7,173 bases of DNA from an uncultured Pseudomonadota bacterium (GTDB taxonomy: Bacteria; Pseudomonadota; Gammaproteobacteria; Burkholderiales; Usitatibacteraceae), in NCBI GenBank assembly GCA_946885905.1, contig CAMPHL010000126.1:1-7173 (forward strand), read 5' to 3'. Below the pieces are notes generated by a model, which did not search any database, was not told where the DNA came from, and saw nothing but the letters and a program-made list of their open reading frames with translations. Below are positions 1 through 7,173 of the stretch, in pieces. Positions within the stretch are counted from its first letter, which is position 1; each line of letters starts with the position of its first letter. The translations under genes were made by a program, and so were the position numbers.

Positions 1-2709
<2,709 letters not shown>

Positions 2710-2760
2710 TGGAGATCGCGACGGGGCCGCGAAGGCGGCCAAAGGAGGAAGGCTAGGCGT

Positions 2761-2790
2761 ATTTTAGGCCGTAACCCGCCCTAGTTACGG
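2761..2790 (-). promoter_or_regulatory. Possible uvrA promoter with overlapping 7-bp inverted repeat
   Basis: On the minus strand a -10-like TAAAAT (2761-2766) lies about 50 bases before the uvrA start. Just upstream is a perfect inverted repeat, CCGTAAC (2769-2775) and GTTACGG (2784-2790), separated by 8 bases, which would cover the spacer and -35 position. No good -35 hexamer is present: the best match at 16-bp spacing is GTAACT. No T-run follows the hairpin, so it does not look like an intrinsic terminator. An operator role is inferred from position only. No CTGT-N8-ACAG LexA-type box was seen. Confidence 0.3.
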
Positions 2791-2792
2791 CG

Positions 2793-2841
2793 TGTGGATA
2801 AGTCCGTCCGGACTCTGTGAATCCGGGCGGTTATCCCCACA
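2793..2841. repeat. Imperfect long palindrome with DnaA-box-like 9-mers at both ends
   Basis: The left end is TGTGGATAA (2793-2801), the exact complement of the DnaA-box consensus TTATCCACA. The right end is TTATCCCCACA (2831-2841), a near-copy with two extra C. Inside, CCGTCCGGA (2804-2812) pairs with TCCGGGCGG (2822-2830) with one mismatch, around a 9-base loop. The whole folds as a stem with small bulges. It sits between the small secreted-protein gene and uvrA. There is no adjacent T-run, so intrinsic termination is not supported. The structure is read directly from the bases; DnaA binding is inference. Confidence 0.5.
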
Positions 2842-2852
2842 GCTCCGCCTGC

Positions 2853-3160
2853 CTACTTCTTCGGGCAGGCGTCCTTCGGGTACTGGTAGTCCTTGCCGTC
2901 GATCTTCGCGGAGAAGGCGGTTGCTTTCCTCTTCTCGTCGCGCTTGATCTTCGTGAAGATCATGTTGCGCGCCTCGGAGCCCGCGAGGCCATGGTACTGA
3001 TCGACGGCATGTCGAGCTCGGCCACCTGGGGCTTGCCGTCCTTGAAGATGTTGTGGACCGAGGCCTTTTCGCCGTCAACCGTGAAGCAGGGGGCGGACTG
3101 GGCGTGGGCGCCGGGGCTCGCGGCCAGCGCGACGCCCAGCCCAAGGAGGGCGGTCCTCAT
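2853..3160 (-). pseudogene. Small secreted protein, hypothetical, with an apparent single-base frameshift
   Basis: The ATG at 3158-3160 is preceded by a Shine-Dalgarno GGAG (3168-3171) with a 7-base spacer. The first frame gives a signal peptide, MRTALLGLGVALAASPGAHA, with likely cleavage after AHA, then a mature start QSAPCF and a Lys-containing segment ending near ELDMP; it stops at 2960. Shifting frame by one base near 2995-3010 continues as VDQYHGLAGSEARN and runs on through a Lys/Arg-rich, protein-like stretch to QYPKDACPKK and TAG (2853-2855). The span is 308 bases; one extra base makes 309, or 102 residues plus stop. One cysteine lies near each end of the mature part, a possible disulfide. 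I do not recognise the family. Either a real disabling deletion or an assembly error would explain it. No slippery heptamer for programmed frameshifting is evident at the junction. Confidence 0.6.
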
Positions 3161-3163
3161 CCG

Positions 3164-3191
3164 CGGGCTCCGTTGCTCCGTGAAGAGCCCG
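3164..3191 (-). promoter_or_regulatory. Stem-loop overlapping the Shine-Dalgarno of the secreted-protein gene
   Basis: Perfect 7-bp arms, CGGGCTC (3164-3170) and GAGCCCG (3185-3191), enclose a 14-base loop. In the minus-strand transcript three of the four bases of the GGAG ribosome-binding site (3168-3171) fall in the stem, which could limit initiation. It lies between the stop of the basic ORF (3197-3199) and the ATG at 3160. A chance repeat is possible in such GC-rich DNA. Confidence 0.3.
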
Positions 3192-3196
3192 GGATT

Positions 3197-3451
3197 CTAG
3201 CGCGCGCGCGTTTTCGCGGACGCGCGCCGTGTCTTCGTCTGCGCCCTCTCGGCCTTTCGCGGCTTCCCCGTCGTGTTTCGCCTGGCGCTGGCCCGAGCCG
3301 GCTTGGCCTTGGGATGGAAACCGAACTTCTCGCCAGCCGCCATGGCCAGGGCCACCGTCGGGGACTCGCCTGGGAAGGGCATGGGGGTCACTTGGGGCGC
3401 CGCCGATGCGGTTTCGCCTTTGCTAGGGGCGCTGCGTTTCCGGGAGGCCAT
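3197..3451 (-). CDS. Small Lys/Arg/Ala-rich basic protein, hypothetical (84 residues)
   Basis: The ATG at 3449-3451 has an AAAGG (3458-3462) Shine-Dalgarno at 6-base spacing, and the stop TAG is at 3197-3199. The first half is Pro/Ala/Ser-rich with a short ordered-looking piece (VALAMAAGEKFGFHPKAK, about residues 32-49). From residue 47 to the end there are 15 Lys/Arg and a single acidic residue in about 38 positions, similar in composition to histone-H1-like tails or nucleic-acid-binding tails. No signal peptide or membrane segment is seen. Third codon positions are mostly G/C, like a real gene of this genome. It lies 61 bases after the sulfotransferase stop and 36 bases before the secreted-protein start, so co-transcription is plausible. 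I do not recognise a family. Basic, GC-rich ORFs can be chance, so existence is only moderately certain. Confidence 0.5.
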   Translation of the reverse strand: MASRKRSAPSKGETASAAPQVTPMPFPGESPTVALAMAAGEKFGFHPKAKPARASARRNTTGKPRKAERAQTKTRRASAKTRAR

Positions 3452-3512
3452 AGGACACCTTTCACGTCATCGAATGTGACGTCTGGCCCGAACTCGCCTG
3501 GAAAGTTTCCCG

Positions 3513-4892
3513 TCACCAGTCGAGGCCGCGTTCGTACCCCGTCGCGGCCAGCAGGCCCCCATAGCGGGCCTTGAACGCGCCCTTGAGCCGCGGCGTGAAG
3601 TGGTTTCGCCAGTCGCCCGCGATTCCCTTGCGTTCGTGGACGCGGACATCTTCCTCGCCTCGCCGGCGCCCGGTCACCTGTTCGAACCGGCTGTTGATCA
3701 CAGCGTCCCGGAGCCGCTCGCGGCTGACCGGCAGCCCACAGTGGTCGATCAGGAGAGGCTCGAGGATGCCGATGTCGTCGGCCAGCAGGTCCTCGTATTT
3801 GATCAGGTTCTCGCCGGCTTCCAGCCACGAAGTCTGGATGCGTGCGCAAGGCAGCAGCCACTCGTCCATCATGTAGAGCATGCCGTCCTCGATGCTGAGC
3901 GATTCCAGCCTCTGGCGGATAGCGGGGTGCGTGGCCTCGATCAGCGGATGGCTCACCTTGACGCTGAAATAGCCCGAGACGAGCGTGTCGCGCAGATCCC
4001 GGATCACGACGAAGTAGCGCCAATCCGGCTTCGCGACAGCGGAGTCGAATTGCTGCTTGGTCACGTACACGGTCGGGTACACGCCGCCGGCCACGATGGG
4101 GCGGTGGAGGAACTGGACTTCGCCGACGACGGGCTCGACGATGTGTTCCGGGACGCATTCGTGGAGGATCTTGTTGATCCACTGCGAGCCCGCCTTCCAG
4201 TGTGTGACATGCAGGATCGTAGGTCCAGCCGGAGCAGCCGCCGCTTCGGGCGCCGTTCGAGCGCCATGGGCGCTGCCTACCGTGCTGACATAGGTCCTAG
4301 ACCGCAGGTCGGCGATGCCGTGATGGCTGAGCGTCCCGTCCCTGCCGAACCCGACATTGAAGCTGGCGACGCCCATCGCCCGGACATGCTCGTCTACCCT
4401 GGGTGCGAACGACATCCACGGCAGGCGGCGGTTCAGGTACTCGTCGAGAGCGCCGGAAACGGCGGACGCGAGCCCAACTCCCAGGGTGTACTCGCCCGGC
4501 CCCAGCACGAGGTCCATCGCGTGATGGAAACGCAGCCGCTGGCCTACCTCGACCCGGGCTACCGCGGGAGGGTCCACCTGGAAGCTGCTCTTGCCGTGCG
4601 CGACGGTGCCGCTCGATCCGTGCAGTTCGATACCACCGAACACCGCACCCGATATCGGCTTCAGGATCTCGAATTCGTAGAAGACGTGCGCCGCTTGACC
4701 TTGTTCGAACAGCCGGCATGGATTCCCGGCGACGTCGCAGAGCGCCAGCGCGGTGATACGCGCGTGCCCATTGCTATGGACCTGGGCCCTCGCGAGATCG
4801 AGGAAAGCCTCCTTGGCTGGCCACTTGAAACAAGGTTTCGCCTGCCATTCGGTACCCCCCGCCGGAGCGTCCCTGACTTGCTCGCTCTGCAT
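3513..4892 (-). CDS. Two-domain protein: Wzt-C-like carbohydrate-binding domain fused to a PAPS-dependent sulfotransferase
   Basis: Predicted cytosolic sulfotransferase moving sulfate from PAPS to a carbohydrate-type acceptor. Numbering is from ATG 4890-4892. Residues about 35-200 resemble the Wzt C-terminal domain, the O-antigen-binding beta-sandwich of ABC exporters: a 'V.DVAGNPCRLFEQGQ'-type strand, VFGGIELHG, LGPGEYTLGVGL and a closing HHGIADLRS. An Ala-rich linker (about 205-222) leads to the sulfotransferase domain. This has the 5'-phosphosulfate loop THWKAGSQW (230-238, with the catalytic-type Lys 233), the 3'-phosphate motif IRDLRDTLVSGYF (Arg 298, Ser 306), IKYEDLLADD (about 364-373) and the RKGIAGDW motif (421-428). 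The length and C-terminus look complete. The frame stays open to GTG 4992-4994, but that stretch has no Shine-Dalgarno, contains a TTGACA and a palindrome, and uses AT-ended codons, so I prefer ATG 4892; the GTG start remains possible. Codon use (ATA, GAA, GGT) is less G/C-biased than in aceB, suggesting acquisition. The acceptor is unknown. Confidence 0.85.
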   Translation of the reverse strand: MQSEQVRDAPAGGTEWQAKPCFKWPAKEAFLDLARAQVHSNGHARITALALCDVAGNPCRLFEQGQAAHVFYEFEILKPISGAVFGGIELHGSSGTVAHGKSSFQVDPPAVARVEVGQRLRFHHAMDLVLGPGEYTLGVGLASAVSGALDEYLNRRLPWMSFAPRVDEHVRAMGVASFNVGFGRDGTLSHHGIADLRSRTYVSTVGSAHGARTAPEAAAAPAGPTILHVTHWKAGSQWINKILHECVPEHIVEPVVGEVQFLHRPIVAGGVYPTVYVTKQQFDSAVAKPDWRYFVVIRDLRDTLVSGYFSVKVSHPLIEATHPAIRQRLESLSIEDGMLYMMDEWLLPCARIQTSWLEAGENLIKYEDLLADDIGILEPLLIDHCGLPVSRERLRDAVINSRFEQVTGRRRGEEDVRVHERKGIAGDWRNHFTPRLKGAFKARYGGLLAATGYERGLDW

Positions 4893-4905
4893 GGGCGAAG
4901 ACTCG

Positions 4906-4928
4906 CCGACCACGGTGGTCGGTGTCAA
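4906..4928 (-). promoter_or_regulatory. Consensus -35 hexamer followed directly by a 17-bp perfect palindrome (candidate operator)
   Basis: On the minus strand TTGACA (4923-4928) is immediately followed by CCGACCACCGTGGTCGG (4906-4922), two 8-bp arms around one central base. The palindrome fills exactly the 17 bases expected between -35 and -10. The hexamer after it (CGAGTC) is a poor -10, so a repressor or activator site, or chance, must be considered. It lies 13 bases upstream of the preferred sulfotransferase ATG, which would give a very short leader. Confidence 0.4.
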
Positions 4929-5006
4929 CCCGAATGTAAGGAAAACGATGCCACCCGAAAGGAAAAGGTCATGCGCGTGGGGCGTCGGCCACACCTAAAG
5001 CCGGAC

Positions 5007-6629
<1,623 letters not shown>

Positions 6630-6637
6630 GGTGTCTC

Positions 6638-7173
6638 CTAGTCGGCTGCTTGCGCCTCGCCCTTGCGGATGGGCGTCGCGGTATCGAAGAACTGCTCGTC
6701 CTCGGTCGATCCGTGCAGGGCGGTCGTCGAGGACTTGCCCGCCTGGATCACCTGCGTCACCTCGTCGAAATAGCCCGTTCCCACTTCACGCTGGTGCTTG
6801 ACCGCGGTGAACCCGCGCTCGGCGGCGGCGAACTCCTTCTGCTGCAGCTCCACGAACGCGCTCATGTTGTCGCGCGCATAGCCGTAGGCGAGGTCGAACA
6901 TGCCGTAGTTCAACGCGTGGAAGCCCGCGAGCGTGATGAACTGGAACTTGTAGCCCATGGCGCCCAGCTCGCGCTGGAATTTCGCGATGGTCGCGTCGTC
7001 GAGGTTCTTCTTCCAGTTGAACGACGGCGAGCAGTTGTAGGCGAGCATCTTGCCCGGATGCGCCTTGTGGACCGCCTCGGCGAACTTCCTCGCCTGCGCG
7101 AGGTCCGGCTTGCCGGTTTCCATCCAGATCAGGTCGCAATGCGGCGCATAGGCGATGGCGCGGGCGATGCACG
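6638..7173 (-). CDS. aceA: Isocitrate lyase, C-terminal part (N-terminus beyond right edge)
   Basis: Cleaves isocitrate to succinate and glyoxylate, the first step of the glyoxylate shunt. Only the last 177 residues are present; the first full codon is at 7171-7169 and the stop TAG is at 6638-6640. Seen: [12 protein letters not shown] at the start, the active-site loop [14 protein letters not shown] (residues 46-59 of the visible part), [12 protein letters not shown] (72-83), [13 protein letters not shown] (126-138) and the end-region STEDEQF. These match isocitrate lyases of the AceA family closely. The KKCGH catalytic signature would lie upstream, outside the window. About 16 residues follow the STE..QF point where E. 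coli AceA ends, a short tail of unknown meaning. Transcription continues into aceB after an 8-bp gap. The order is aceA then aceB, the reverse of the E. coli aceBAK operon, and no aceK is seen downstream. Confidence 0.96.
   Translation of the reverse strand, partial: CIARAIAYAPHCDLIWMETGKPDLAQARKFAEAVHKAHPGKMLAYNCSPSFNWKKNLDDATIAKFQRELGAMGYKFQFITLAGFHALNYGMFDLAYGYARDNMSAFVELQQKEFAAAERGFTAVKHQREVGTGYFDEVTQVIQAGKSSTTALHGSTEDEQFFDTATPIRKGEAQAAD

Noticed and set aside
2741..2766. Strong plus-strand AAAGGAGGA motif as a start of a forward gene
   Set aside because: No start codon at proper spacing follows, and no coding-like forward frame runs from it.
2815..2842. CTGT and ACAG half-sites before uvrA as a LexA box
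   Set aside because: The half-sites are 20 bases apart rather than 8, and no other SOS-box-like sequence is seen in the gap.
2785..3144. 119-codon minus-strand frame overlapping the secreted-protein gene
   Set aside because: It is neither of the two frames that read as protein. Its Pro/Arg/Ser-rich translation looks like an out-of-frame shadow.
3199..3235. CG-rich alternating run and hairpin at the end of the basic ORF as a terminator
   Set aside because: The arms are simple (CG)n sequence inside codons. There is no T-run after the stem on the minus strand, so termination is not supported.
3388..4182. 264-codon minus-strand frame overlapping the sulfotransferase C-terminus
   Set aside because: Arg/Pro/His-rich out-of-frame translation of the sulfotransferase domain, with no supporting motif.

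Overview
The window is GC-rich with strongly G/C-ending codons, and every gene I can support reads on the minus strand. The protein sequences resemble those of Betaproteobacteria: a long-form ('dimeric') UvrA paralog with sequence typical of that group, and a glyoxylate-shunt pair aceA-aceB. I cannot name the genus. No tRNA, rRNA, CRISPR array, IS element or phage gene is visible.

Layout in transcription order (right to left). Isocitrate lyase aceA (6638-7173) is cut by the right edge, so only its C-terminal 177 residues are seen. Malate synthase A aceB (5007-6629) follows after 8 bp, with its Shine-Dalgarno sequence overlapping the aceA stop codon. Together they encode the two enzymes of the glyoxylate shunt, which allows growth on acetate or fatty acids. 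Next is a gene with a probable promoter and a 17-bp perfect palindrome in front of it (4906-4928). It encodes an unusual two-domain protein (3513-4892, open frame to 4994): an N-terminal Wzt-C-like carbohydrate-binding domain fused to a PAPS-dependent sulfotransferase. Its codon use is less G/C-biased than that of its neighbours. A small, very basic 84-residue ORF (3197-3451) follows, then a small gene for a secreted protein (2853-3160) that is broken by an apparent one-base deletion. The last gene is a UvrA-family DNA-repair ATPase (1-2709), whose end lies beyond the left edge.

The 143-bp gap in front of uvrA is structured. It holds a perfect DnaA-box 9-mer, an imperfect mirror copy of it at the other end of a long stem-loop, and a separate 7-bp inverted repeat next to a -10-like hexamer.

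Functionally this is mostly housekeeping sequence (carbon metabolism and DNA repair) around a short accessory stretch (about 2850-4990) with a surface-polysaccharide-type sulfotransferase and two small unrecognised proteins. I see no strong evidence for a new multi-gene system. The most distinctive items are the Wzt-C/sulfotransferase fusion, the palindrome fused to its -35 hexamer, the frameshifted secreted protein and the DnaA-box stem-loop.
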